NCBI RefSeq assembly: GCF_002234675.1
Contig: NC_019859.2
Coordinates: forward strand, 531,376-595,375
From: Oryzias latipes
Lineage: Eukaryota > Chordata > Actinopteri > Beloniformes > Adrianichthyidae
Direction of reading: 5' to 3'
DNA length: 64,000 bases
The number at the start of each line of letters is the position of its first letter. Positions within the stretch are counted from its first letter, which is position 1. Shown in pieces: positions 10,801-19,740 of the stretch. The notes under the pieces were generated by a model. The model made no database searches, was not told the origin of the DNA, and saw only the letters and a program-made list of their open reading frames with translations. The translations under genes were made by a program, and so were the position numbers.

Positions 10801-12207
10801 CTTTCCTCTTCCCTGCTCGGTATCGTTTGTACACATATTTGTAGAAGAGAAGCCTGCGGTCAGCGACATATGCAAACCCGACGCAGAACGGGAAGAAGAA
10901 GAGCGTCAGAAGCCCCTCCCATATCTCAACAACACCTGGAGAGAAGACAGCCAAGATCAGGTAAAGCCACGTGTATGCAAAGACGCTCCAGAAGGCGGTG
11001 ACGAAGAAGACTCGCAGGTGCTTGACCTTCCGGGTCTCTCCATCAGGGATGACAGACACACAGAGGCCAATGATCACAAACATGTTGAAGGCGGCACTTC
11101 CCACGATGGTGTTTGGACCAAGCTCTCCGGCCTGGAAGCCGTGACCACAAACCTCAACGACCGACAGCAGGATTTCCGGTGCTGATGAGCCCAGCGCCAT
11201 CAAGGTGAGGTTGGAGACGGTTTCGTTCCAGATGCGGACCGTCGTGGTGATCTTCTCACCATTTGGTTTCTTGATGGTGATCTTTCTTTCTTGAGAGGTG
11301 ATGACTTCAATGGATGCCATGAAGCGATCGGCAATGATGGAGACCCCCAGGAACATGTAGATCAGGCCCAAAAAGTAGATGGTTGCTCTGGCCAGGCGCT
11401 CACTGAAGGTTGGGTTGTCGGGCTTCCACACCGACAGGATCACACCCTGCATGCACTCTGTACTGCCCCCGCATTTGGTTTTGTTGCCCGCCGTATCGTT
11501 GGACTGAGCGCTCAGACTGGATCCTCCTGCAGAAGAACCAGGAAATTCCACTGAGATGAAGGCGAAGACGAGCAGCAGCTCCTGGATGAAGAACCACGGT
11601 GAGGTCCTGGGTGGGCTCATGGTGGCACCACAGCTCGCTTCAACCTGCAGAGCAGAGAACAAGTTCAGTGTTTTGGTTTCTGTCCGAATCTGAGCAGACC
11701 TTCTGCTTCTTCATCAACAATGTTCCTGCACCTGAAGTTCACCAAAGGAAACGTACAACGGCTCTGACGGCGTTACTGCAGGAGGAGAACCAGAAGCTGT
11801 TTGACGGCTCTGTGAGCGCTGCCAAGAGCGGGGGAGGGGAGGGGAGGGTGAGGTCCCCCAGAGCGTCAGGAATGCAATCAAGAAGAGAGGAAACCAAACA
11901 GAAGCGTGGAGAGGTCCTTAAAGAGCCCCTCCCCAGAGACAGACAGACCAGAACCAGAACCAGAACCAGAACCTCGCTTCAGAAGCAGCTCAGTGGTTCA
12001 TGCAGAACAGCAGCAGAGGGGAACACAAGTCTCCTCCAGCTTTTCCACACTTCTCTATCAACACTGAGCTGAGTATCACCAGGAAGTCCAATCGAGACAA
12101 GATCTCAAGGGAGGCCTGGACCGAAAGGCGTTCCTTAAAAAAGCCTCCATGATCTGCTGGAAGTCTGGCTTCATCCCTGCAGCATCAGAAGGAGAACGGA
12201 TCTTACC
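1647..12207 (-). CDS. slc8a1: Sodium/calcium exchanger, NCX1 type (5' part of gene)
   Basis: Plasma-membrane antiporter that exchanges Na+ for Ca2+. The visible exons are a probable noncoding exon ending at 12207 (donor CACG|GTAAGATC), the large coding exon 11644-9825 with the ATG at 11620, and alternative exons A (2093-1987) and B (1747-1647). Exon phases agree: the large exon leaves two bases of a codon and both A and B supply the missing one. The remaining exons (end of the second Calx-beta domain, alpha-2 repeat, last membrane segments) must lie beyond the left edge. The linker and Calx-beta sequence is closest to what I know of NCX1, and A precedes B as in NCX1. The fish-only paralogue slc8a4 cannot be excluded, so the family call is firm and the paralogue call moderate. 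Confidence 0.85.
1987..2093 (-). CDS. slc8a1: NCX alternative exon A
   Basis: 107 bases between acceptor TTTCAG|CAAAAC and donor GAAAG|GTGGGG. It reads KTIRINIIDDEEYEKNKNFF then LEMGEPLLLEMSERK, nearly the same as mammalian NCX1 exon A (IDDEEYEKNKTFFLEIGEP as I remember it). In the family this cassette supplies part of the Ca2+ sites of Calx-beta domain 2 and is typical of excitable tissue. It is one of two mutually exclusive cassettes; exon B lies 239 bases further along the transcript. Confidence 0.9.
2403..2545 (-). mobile_element. RTE-type LINE endonuclease fragment, downstream half
   Basis: Minus-strand reading gives GSKARSSGVGFTLPYHGGDG then RRNGGGVILKEKFVRSVVEV, which matches the APE-type endonuclease of RTE-clade LINEs just after the VQETRW motif. 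The upstream half lies at 3361-3500, and the 11-bp minisatellite separates them. Decayed and not functional. Confidence 0.75.
2546..3366. repeat. 11-bp minisatellite (CCACCTGGTCT/CCACCTGGTGT)
   Basis: About 74 tandem copies of an 11-bp unit with variants TGTCCACCTGG, TCTCCACCTGG, TGTCCACCGGG and TGACCACCTGG, in higher-order blocks. Because 11 is not a multiple of 3 and no phase contains a stop, all frames on both strands stay open; the resulting 'proteins' (repeats of VSTWCPPG or DTRWTPGG) are artefacts. It lies in the slc8a intron between the large exon and exon A, inside a LINE copy. Confidence 0.97.
3361..3500 (-). mobile_element. RTE-type LINE endonuclease fragment, upstream half
   Basis: Minus-strand reading gives LRGEPLNVGTMTGKGRELAD then MMERKKVDVLCVQ, the characteristic start of an RTE-clade endonuclease. 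In intact elements VQ is followed by ETRWKG or ETKWKG; here the reading frame runs straight into the DTRW-coding minisatellite. The other half is at 2403-2545. Confidence 0.78.
3560..3700 (+). mobile_element. LINE-tail-like interspersed repeat fragment
   Basis: Contains GACACAGCCCTTTGGATTTG and the GGGCTTGGGACCG block, a conserved piece seen in the untranslated end of many fish LINE copies (RTE-like, from memory). A diverged second copy is at 17480-17610. Its orientation differs from the endonuclease halves next to it, so the site is a rearranged nest of fragments. Confidence 0.5.
3701..4054. other. Intron of slc8a gene, old interspersed repeat
   Basis: No coding signal. The run TAGTTCTCTATATACAGTCA near 3980 resembles, in reverse complement, a stretch at 15740-15765, so this is probably a decayed copy of a dispersed fish repeat. 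Family not identified. Confidence 0.35.
4058..4696. mobile_element. PIF/Harbinger-like nonautonomous element with TTA target duplication
   Basis: 639 bp. Terminal inverted repeats start AGGCCCGTTCACACCGGGA at the left and the complement of AGGCCCGTACACACTGGGA at the right, flanked by TTA on both sides (4055-4057 and 4697-4699). A 3-bp TWA duplication is the Harbinger hallmark. On the minus strand it keeps a degenerate coding-like stretch (FRMSV, ENMNISSISSS) like the N-terminal part of a Harbinger-type transposase. A longer related copy lies at 35302-35969. Confidence 0.8.
4790..4831. repeat. (GT)n microsatellite
   Basis: About 18 GT dinucleotides in a row, in the slc8a intron. Confidence 0.95.
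5482..5640. repeat. CA-rich microsatellite with ACACAGAAACAC variants
   Basis: Imperfect CACACA tract interspersed with GAAACACACA and AACACATAGA steps, over about 160 bp. Opposite-strand frames read VCVCVFLCV and are not genes. Confidence 0.9.
5645..6490. other. Intron of slc8a gene, nothing recognised
   Basis: AT-rich intron sequence between two tandem repeats. No exon, transposon end or RNA gene seen. Confidence 0.5.
6525..9670. repeat. GTAGCT/GTAACT minisatellite in slc8a intron
   Basis: About 3.1 kb built from hexamers GTAGCT and GTAACT with GGT, AGT, TGT and GAA steps, so that periods are multiples of 3. Plus-strand frames read VAVTGVAVAVT for 791 residues and the minus strand reads SYSYTSY; both are by-products. 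A marker block (AACTGGTGGAACCGTAGCTG) at 7671 recurs at 8661, showing a 990-bp tandem segment duplication within the array. It ends only about 155 bases from the donor of the large slc8a exon. Confidence 0.97.
9825..11620 (-). CDS. slc8a1: NCX large exon: signal peptide to start of second Calx-beta domain
   Basis: 598 codons plus two bases. The start is chosen at the ATG at 11620 (CCACC context) because the acceptor CTGCAG|GTTGAAG at 11644 cuts off the longer upstream frame. Residues 1-30 form a cleavable signal peptide (FFIQELLLVFAFISV core), followed by an N-glycosylation sequon NKT. Membrane segments follow, with the alpha-1 repeat signature ALGSSAPE at about 142-149, which forms part of the ion path. 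The basic segment RRLLFYKYVYKRYRAGKRKG matches the autoinhibitory XIP region. The cytosolic loop then holds Calx-beta domain 1, with the acidic Ca2+-binding run DDDIFEEDEHF, and the beginning of Calx-beta domain 2 (DDDHAGVFTF). The donor is GTCCT|GTAAGT at 9825. The exon is intact with no internal stop, so it is under coding constraint. Confidence 0.95.
11644..12207 (-). other. slc8a intron 1 and candidate noncoding first exon
   Basis: The donor CACG|GTAAGATC at 12207 fits a noncoding exon just upstream of the large coding exon (acceptor at 11644), giving a short 0.56-kb intron. The exon's 5' end, probably within 12.2-12.5 kb, cannot be fixed. A (CCAGAA)n run lies at 11950-11975. Confidence 0.4.
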
Positions 12208-12592
12208 GTGAACCTGGAGAGCAGCCGGCATCCGAGACGCTGAAGATCAGAGCTGCAGCCAGCTCTGCTGAGAACTCAAGCCCTGCCAGGAACCCGCCCC
12301 CAGCTCCAGGAGGGGGGGGCTTCCACATGCTTCTTCCCGGATGGACATCCTGGACTTTACCGACCTCCTGAAAGGTCAGCTGCACCGGTACGACTGATCC
12401 AGGATGAAGGATTCTGAAAGCTCCACAGCCCATGACAGAACAGGAGGAACATGAGGACGGAGGATCCAGAACACGGAACTTCAGTTCTGACTCTGGGCTC
12501 CAGCAGAACATCTGAGCGTCTCAGAGGACCATGTGGACCACAGATGGAGTCAGACGGACTTCAGAGTGGAGACAAATCCAGAATTTCATTCT
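12208..12592. other. Likely 5' flank of the slc8a gene
   Basis: Unique sequence with no coding exon. It may contain the first exon and promoter of the exchanger gene, but I see no TATA box or clear CpG island. Confidence 0.3.
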
Positions 12593-12596
12593 TTAA

Positions 12597-12808
12597 CCCT
12601 TGTGCTATCTTAGATGACCCCCCCCCCCCCCCTTCCATTGACGTGTTCTCCCTACCATGACAAAGGTGGATACAGGTGGAAAGATTTCATGTAATCCATG
12701 GACACCAGTGAAGATCACAAATCATTGAAGAACAAAGGTTCAGAGCACTGTCTAGTGGGTCTAGATGACCCAACTCCCAATGCTAACGTGCCTAGGATAG
12801 CACAAGGG
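12597..12808 (+). mobile_element. piggyBac-like MITE, copy 1
   Basis: 212 bp with inverted ends CCCTTGTGCTATCTTAGATG and the complement CCTAGGATAGCACAAGGG. It is flanked by TTAA (12593-12596) and TTAC (12809-12812). TTAA duplication followed by CCC is the piggyBac signature. Contains a poly-C run. Copy 2 is at 55312-55509, inverted. Confidence 0.75.
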
Positions 12809-13310
12809 TTACCTGACCTGCTGGATGATGCCAGTAACAGAACCACTGCTGCCCCCTGCTGCCCGTTTCTCTGTACTACAGCTGCTCCTCAGCTCTTCCA
12901 ACTGTAGAGGTTCTAGTTCAGCGAGAACGCCTAGAACAATTTCTAAACTCCTGCAGGAGTTTACAGACAAACCAGCTGTACAATTTGGAGCCAGATGCCG
13001 GGTCAGTTGAGGAAAACCAGGACCTACTTGGATCCGTTTGTTTGCTAAGAGCAGGCAGCGTATGCCCCCCCCAGCGTATACGTCACAAATGTGCTTCTGC
13101 AGACCCGATCCAGCTGACCGTCAGCCTCTGCAGAAGCTGGACAGTGACAGTCATCATAGGCAGACGTGTTTGAGCTGCACTGAACAGATGCAGGACAGTG
13201 AACCCAGAACCAGGAACCACTGCAACACAGAACCTTTGGGATGTGGCGGAACGGGAGACCGGCATCATGGATGTGCAGCAGACAAATCTGCAGCAACTAT
13301 GATGCTGTCA

Positions 13311-13455
13311 TGTCAACATGGACCAAAGTCTGAGGAATGTTTCCAGAACCTTGTTGGATCACAGCCACCAAGGATTAAGGCGGTTCTGAAGGCTAAAGGG
13401 GTCCAACCCGGTACCAGCAAGGTGGACCTGATAGAGTGGATGGTGAGTGTAGATG
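13311..13455 (+). mobile_element. Tc1/mariner transposase C-terminal relic
   Basis: Reads SEECFQNLVGSQPPRIKAVL then KAKG, matching the end of fish Tc1 transposases (SEECFQxLVESMPRRIKAVLKAKG in memory), with a frame break just upstream (WTKV then SEEC). It ends in ACCTGATAGAGTGGATGGTG, which resembles the Tc1 terminal sequence. Only the last part of the element survives. Confidence 0.7.
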
Positions 13456-14150
13456 ATCAGACTAAATCATGAAGCTGAAACAACCTACCCCCCCCCCCCA
13501 CACACACACACACACACACGCCACCTCCAGAACCCCCCCACATTTGACACAATACAAAATGTTCCCAACTTTCCACCATGTGTATTACCTCATGTCCCGG
13601 CAGTGACACCTGCCCCCCAGATCCCCCCAAGACTCCCGTCTGGAGCCCCAAGACTCACCTCTTTTCCTGCTGCTGCCGTGGAGAAGACTGTGTTCAGGAG
13701 GAAGAGCGGCGTTTGATATCTGCTCTAAATTTAACAGAAGTGCTGGTTGTCGTGCACGTGGGGGCGTGCACGCCGCTTATCTGGCCTCTCCCAGTGGGCC
13801 ATGGCCATACAAGGCCGTGTGGGCCCTGGGGCCATCCAGCACCCCCTCGACCTGCCAACACGCTGGGGAGATAACGACCAGCGCTGCGTCCCCACAGGAA
13901 TGCTGTTCTAAGAGAGTCCTGAACACCCCCCCCCCCAGATGGGACAAGCCTCAGCTGAGACTTTCAGAAGACCAGAAGATTCAGGATCCTGACCATCACC
14001 AGACTCCAGAGGCAGAAGCAGCCCTGAACTGATTTCATCCAAAAGAAAGATGCTCAAAGGAGAAGTTCTGTTGGTCTGTTGAATGTGATCCCTGTAGACC
14101 TCCACACCGACCGACCAGGGTCTTCAGACTAACTGTAGACCACAGAGACC
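13456..14150. other. Intergenic, simple repeats only
   Basis: Poly-C followed by (CA)n at 13490-13520 and another poly-C at 13927-13936. No gene or transposon recognised between the Tc1 relic and the Harbinger relic. Confidence 0.45.
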
Positions 14151-14152
14151 TG

Positions 14153-14516
14153 GGGGGTATTCCAGAAGGCCCGTTTAAACTCCCCTGACTTTAACCCTGA
14201 ACTCTGGCTGAAATCCGCCTGAACTTGCTTACTCTGGGTATGTCGGTTCCAAAAGACCGGATATGAGTTGGCGTAATTACACTCGACTTGGTAACCCTGG
14301 GTTAATGCACGTGCACAGCAGGTACATACAGACATTCTCAATGGATCGCAGATTTCTGGAGTCACCATGGAAACGCGTGGAGAAAAAAAGAGAGCGCTAT
14401 ACTTCAGTGAGACGGAGTCTGAGATTTAAATGACGGCGTATGAAGATTATACGTCCATCAAAAAAGTAACACGGCTGCATCATCAGCAAAAGAAAGAGTT
14501 TCTGCTTTATTTGTGA
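14153..14516 (+). mobile_element. Harbinger-like relic with broken Myb/SANT frame
   Basis: Begins GGGGTATTCCAGAAGGCCCG, a typical start of Harbinger-type elements in fish. About 210 bases later it reads METRGEKKRALYFSETESEI, stop, MTAYEDYTSIKK, which looks like the start of a Myb/SANT-like DNA-binding protein with a nonsense change. The right end is lost. A (TA)n microsatellite follows at 14521-14540. Confidence 0.55.
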
Positions 14517-14938
14517 CCCATATATATATATATATATATAAAGCTGATTCTGATTCTAATAACACCGTGATTACATGTTGGATAAAAATGTGGATCATCT
14601 TTAGAAAGTTCCTAACATTTCCACAGAAAATAAGATATTTTTTTTATTTATTCAGAAAAAAAAAATCCTAAAAATAAAATTTAGTTTTGTGAGAAATAAA
14701 ACTTTAAATCCACATTAGAAAAAAATCTGACATTTCTGTGTGTTTGTAAGGGATCAAATGTTTGTTTGTAAACGTGTATTTGTGTGTTTTTGTGTATGTT
14801 TGTGTGTATTTGTATGATTGTTCATATGTTTGTGTGTGTATTTGTGTGTTTTTGTGTATGCTTGTGCGTGTTTCGGGACTCAAACCCGCGCATGCGTCCA
14901 GTGTCTGTCCTCCACATTGTCGTCAGCAGAACCCCGTT

Positions 14939-15592
14939 CTACAGAGAACACAGTGATGCTCTGGATCCGGATCCTCCAAACCAGAAGGCCAGTCCGGCGT
15001 GGAGCGGCTCCGTGAAGGCGGCGCTGAAGGTGTGGAGGTGGACGAGCCCGTCCTCAGAGACTCTGAAGAAGGACACAGTCCCCGCCGGGTGGTCCACGTA
15101 AACCGCTACTCTGTTGGAGCCTGAGGAGGGCGGAGAGCGGAGAACCTGCTCCGGTTCTGGTGCAGGACGGAGTAACCGATGCCGGAGCAGCACAGACTCC
15201 AGGAGTGCTGGTTCCGTCCAAACAAACATTCCTGTCTGGTTCCTCTGCGGCTGATCCCCCTGTAGGTCACCGCCACGTGGACCACCTGCTGCCACTCCAC
15301 CTCCCAGTAGGAGCGTCCGCTCAGAGGTGGAGCGCACAGCACCTGACAGAAGTGGAACCTCTCTGGATGGTCGGCGTACGGATGGCGCTCGCGGCTCGCC
15401 GTCACCGTCTTCAGGTCTGGGGTGAGTCTGAGCTGTTTGTGAGCCGTGTTGGAGTCCAGAGTCAGTCCACAGAAATCTGCAGGAGGAGACACGGTGATCT
15501 GCAGAACTTTGGCTTCTCTCAGACATGGTGTCACAAAGAACTCACACTTCCTGAGTCCAGGCTGTAGTCTCAGTTCTCCACCATGTTCCATC
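14939..15592 (-). pseudogene. NLR B30.2 (PRY-SPRY) exons with a frame break
   Basis: A linker exon at 15592-15546 ([15 protein letters not shown]) is followed by a 69-base intron (15545-15477, GTGAGT...CTGCAG) and the PRY-SPRY exon. Splicing gives [15 protein letters not shown], the standard PRY start; reading through instead would add out-of-family residues. PRY motifs HPERF, SPRY motifs [13 protein letters not shown] and [11 protein letters not shown] are present. At about 15140-15121 (a CGCCCTCCTCAGG run) the frame is lost and a TAG follows at 15108. Shifting the frame restores [19 protein letters not shown] and an ending near 14939, so a single-base deletion (or two-base insertion) is likely. 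Either this locus is a decaying or truncated allele, or the base is a sequencing error. Confidence 0.8.
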
Positions 15593-18500
15593 CTGGAGGA
15601 GAAAGGAGCTGCTTTTACCAAAAATATGGACTCTCATGTAACCTCTAGGAGAGCAGAACGTCTGAGGATCTCAGTCCTGAGGAGAAGTTAGTTGCTCCCC
15701 CCAGGGGGCGTGACAGGAAACCGTCCGCCTCCATCCAACTCAGTGACTGTATAGAGAACTGGACAGAGCGGCTGGGATCTCACTCCGGCTCCAGCAAAAT
15801 GAAACCAATTCAGTCGCCATGGTGGAGCCAGACGACAGTGATTGGTCTGAGTCAGCGTTTCTATGGCAACTACAGTCGCCAATTAGGAGTGAGCTTGTTG
15901 GAAGTCCACACCCCTTCCACTGAAGGCAATTTGGGAGAATCTGTCAATCAAACATTTGAGGTGGGGGCCAGCGGGCACCGCGTGCTTTGATTGTGGCGTC
16001 TGATTGGTCCGTTTATAACTTAAACAAAGAGAAAATATCATAAAGAAGAAGGATTATTGCAGGAAGATGTTTAAAAAAGTATCAGAACGGTTTTTCCTGG
16101 AGAACGACGGAGGAACAGACGTTTCTCTACAGAAGTCTGTGCACTTCCTGTTTGGAACGCCAGGGGGCGGGGCCACTTTTTTTACACAGTCAATCATTCA
16201 CGTCAGAAGTTTAGCTCCGCCCAGTCTTTATTGGAGATTTTAGTCCCTGAGAAGGAAGGAGACACGTAAACACAGAGACGGTCTGCGTCCCCTTCCATCC
16301 ATCGTGTTTATGAACACGTATGATTCTACATGTATGTACATGTATGTACATGTATGTACATGTAAATGACGTTCAGCACAGGTGCTCACACCAACCACCC
16401 TCATGTCCTCCTTCATCCATGAACCTCCTCTTTCCTGTAGCTCCTCCCTCAGCCTCCTTTCACCTCCATCATCCCTGCATGGATCTCCAGAACATCCCTG
16501 ATCGTCTGACGGATCCATCCTGGTCCCACAGAGACAGGAGGAAGAGCTGCTGCCTCCAGCTCTTCCTCCTGTCTCTGAAGCAGCAGCATGGCTGCTCTCA
16601 CCACCGTCTGCCTGCCAAACCTTTGCCTTCCTTCTTCTGCCTCTGATCTGCTCTGAAGACGTAACTCCAGGCTGAAGTCATTGCTGACCTGAGACACTCT
16701 AGTCTTGAGAGAGGGTCCTGCAGTTCAGTCAACAGCAGCTTCATCCCAGCCTCTCCTGGATGGTTGTAGGTCAGGTCCAGCTCTCTCAGGTGGGACGGGT
16801 TGGACTTCACCGCAGTAGCAAGAAGAGCACAGCCTGTGTCCGTGATCATGCAGCCTGACAGCCTGCAGACACAAACACCAGCGTTTCTGCGTCGCCTCTG
16901 AAAAGCAGCAAATCAACGTCCTGCTTTAACACTAAAGGTTTGATTTGACAGCAAACTCCTGAAAGCTCCTTTCTTTGCAGAGGTGTCCTTACGGACGTGG
17001 ATTCAGGGTTTTTGTGTCTCTGTGATGGACATCTGAATTCTAGTGGCAGCAGGAGAACATTATGGTCTGTCAGGTGTAGGTGGGTCTTTCAGTTCAGCAG
17101 GTCTAGAGGATCTTGTGTGGAAGGGTTCCAGCTGTGTTGGTGTTCTGAACCCAAGGTTCCCATCCTCCCAACAGAGACCTACAGAAACCCGAAGGCATTA
17201 CCCTAAAGACTGCAGTCTGCAGAGAGGACTCGCCAGTCCACCAGACAACAGCTTCAGTCCAGAATCCTGCAGGTCGTTGTTCCCCAGGTCGAGGTGTCTG
17301 AGCTTTGAGGACTTGGACATCAGTGAGGAGATGATCAGACAGCATTTGTCTGTGAGGCCCGTTTGATTCAGCCTGAAAGAAAAGCAACAACAGAAATAAG
17401 AGGAAAATTATCTTAGATTCCTAAATATTACAAAGTGCTGAGAGCCCCCCCCCCGGCCTCGACTGATCCAGTACGGACATCATGGGTCTGATTCACATCT
17501 TTGGTTTGGCAAACATTTGTCATGGGATACTCTTCATGACACAACCCTCTGGATTTATGCGGGCTTGGGGCCGGTACAACCAGAACCTTGCTTGGGCCCC
17601 TGTGGCCACATTATTACATTTAGTGAAAAACGTGTAGCTGTCATCTGTTTGGAAAAAGGCAAATATCAGTTTTCATGTCATCCCTGGAATAAGACGACAT
17701 GCGTAAATCACGTAGATCAAACACTTTGGGATGAACTTCCAGGTGAGTCTGACCAACCGGACTGTTTCCAGTCTGCAGTGCGGACTCTCCAGTCCAGCAG
17801 AGAGTAGATTCAGGCCCGAATCCTGGATGTTGTTGTTGCTCAGATCCAGATCCCTCAGAGAAGTTCTGGAGCTGAGAACTGAAGTCAGAGCTTCACAGGT
17901 TCTTTGGGACAGATTACAGCTGCTGAGCCTAAAAGAACAGAACACGCATGAACATGAAAGAACACAGATGAACAAGCATGAACATGAAAGAACACGCACG
18001 AACACGCATGAAGACGGAAAAAAAACAAACGAAAGAGAACGAACGATCAAGCATGAACACAAAAGAACACGCACGAACACGCATGAACACAGATGAACAT
18101 GCATGAATACACATGAACACGGATGAACACATATAAACACGCATGAACACGAAGGAACACACACGAACACGAAAGAACACGAACAAACACGCATGAACAC
18201 AAAAGAACACTCATGAACAGGAAAGAACACAGATGAACACGAAAGCCCCCCCACAATTTTAACTTCCTCTGTAGACACACACACTGCATGCTAGCAGCAC
18301 ACACACAGCAAATACACACCACTCACAGAGGGACTCCGGAGTGGGGGGCTTTGCGGCTTGGCAGCGGTGGATCCCCCCACACTGGTGACCTCCTATTTTA
18401 CCTGCAGCACACACACAGCACTCCCACACCTCCATACATGGGTGGGGTCGGGGGGGGGCGGCCGGTCTTCACCCGCCTGGTCCTCTCAGGGCGGCCGGGC

Positions 18501-19693
18501 TTATGGGTGTCCTGTCGGCTGCGGGAGGGGTCGGGCATGCGGCGCTGGGGGTCGGCCGGCTGGGGGGGGGGTTGCTGCTTGGCGGCGGGGGTAGGGAGGG
18601 TAACCAGATGATTGTGAGTATGTGTGTGTGAGTGCATGGGTAGGACCGACCTGGGGGCTGGCTCGCTGGGACCCTCTGGGGCTTTCCCTCCCCATCACAG
18701 AGAGGGGAGGGCACTGAGAGGGTTGGGGAGGGGGGGTCAGATATTAAGGCGGGGGGGGTGGTAGTGCGTAGAGTTTTAGGGGGGTGGCTGTGGCTGTGGG
18801 TGCGTGGCGATCCCTGGGTTGCTAAGGTCGCGGGCCTGGGCTGGCTTGCGGGGACGGGGCGCCGGTCGGGTGGTGGCCGGCTCTTGGGTTCCGGGGGCCC
18901 TGGCTTCGTCCCTGGCCTTTGTCTCGGTGTCCGGCGCCCGGTGGCCCCCATGGCTGCCGCCTGGTACGGCTAAGCGCTCCTGTCTTGTGGCCTGGGGGCC
19001 GGACACTGGGTTCGCTTGTGCCTCTGGGCATTGGGGGGGCCCCTGTAGGGGGGCCCTCTCTGTGCCTGGCTGGTGGGGTGGGCGGTCCCCTCCTCCTCCC
19101 CTCCCGGGCTGCCTGGGTCCGGATGCTGGGGGGGCTTCTGGCCTGGGGGGCTCTCCTCCCCTCTCCTGGTCTGGCTGGTCTGGCTGGGTAGGATCTGGCT
19201 CCCTTTATGAACACACGGTTCACGTCGGCAGCATGCATGTATCTCCACCCCCACGTGCACGTGCACACTCCACACTGCTCCCTGTCTGCTTCATCCCTCC
19301 TCCTTACCTACAGTGTATTGATGGACAGCTTTTTTTTCTCGCTCATCTTAGTGTCAGATTTTCACCTTTGATGTAACATTCGTCTTTCCAGCAGATCTGG
19401 TATAATTGTTACAGCTTAAATTAATAACTTAGTCAAATCAGTGCTTGTATCCCCCACCTTTTCACCTTTTTTCCTTTTACTCTCTTCCACCCTCCCCTCA
19501 CATTCTTCCCCTCTCCGTCCCCACACACACTAAATGTAACAAATAAATAAAAAATAATACGACAAAAAGGGGTTTATACAAATCTACACTCTAGTTTCTT
19601 GAAGCTATATAACCTCTTTTTGTGATAGTAAAACCTGTCCAACACAAAAAGCCTTCAGCTCTAATCTGTTTGCTCAGCTGTTGGACAGAACAA

Positions 19694-19740
<47 letters not shown>

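Noticed and set aside
9821-11662. Start of the exchanger at 11662
   Set aside because: A good acceptor (CTGCAG|GTTGAAG) cuts between 11662 and 11620; the ATG at 11620 has better context and is followed directly by the signal peptide.
12985-13310. Short frames upstream of the Tc1 relic as a gene
   Set aside because: Overlapping frames on both strands with no family resemblance; probably chance or more of the relic.
18430-19270. GC-rich frames of 90-190 codons on both strands, possible gene
   Set aside because: They overlap in several frames, show no domain, and lie inside the poly(A)-tailed insertion. Base composition alone explains them.
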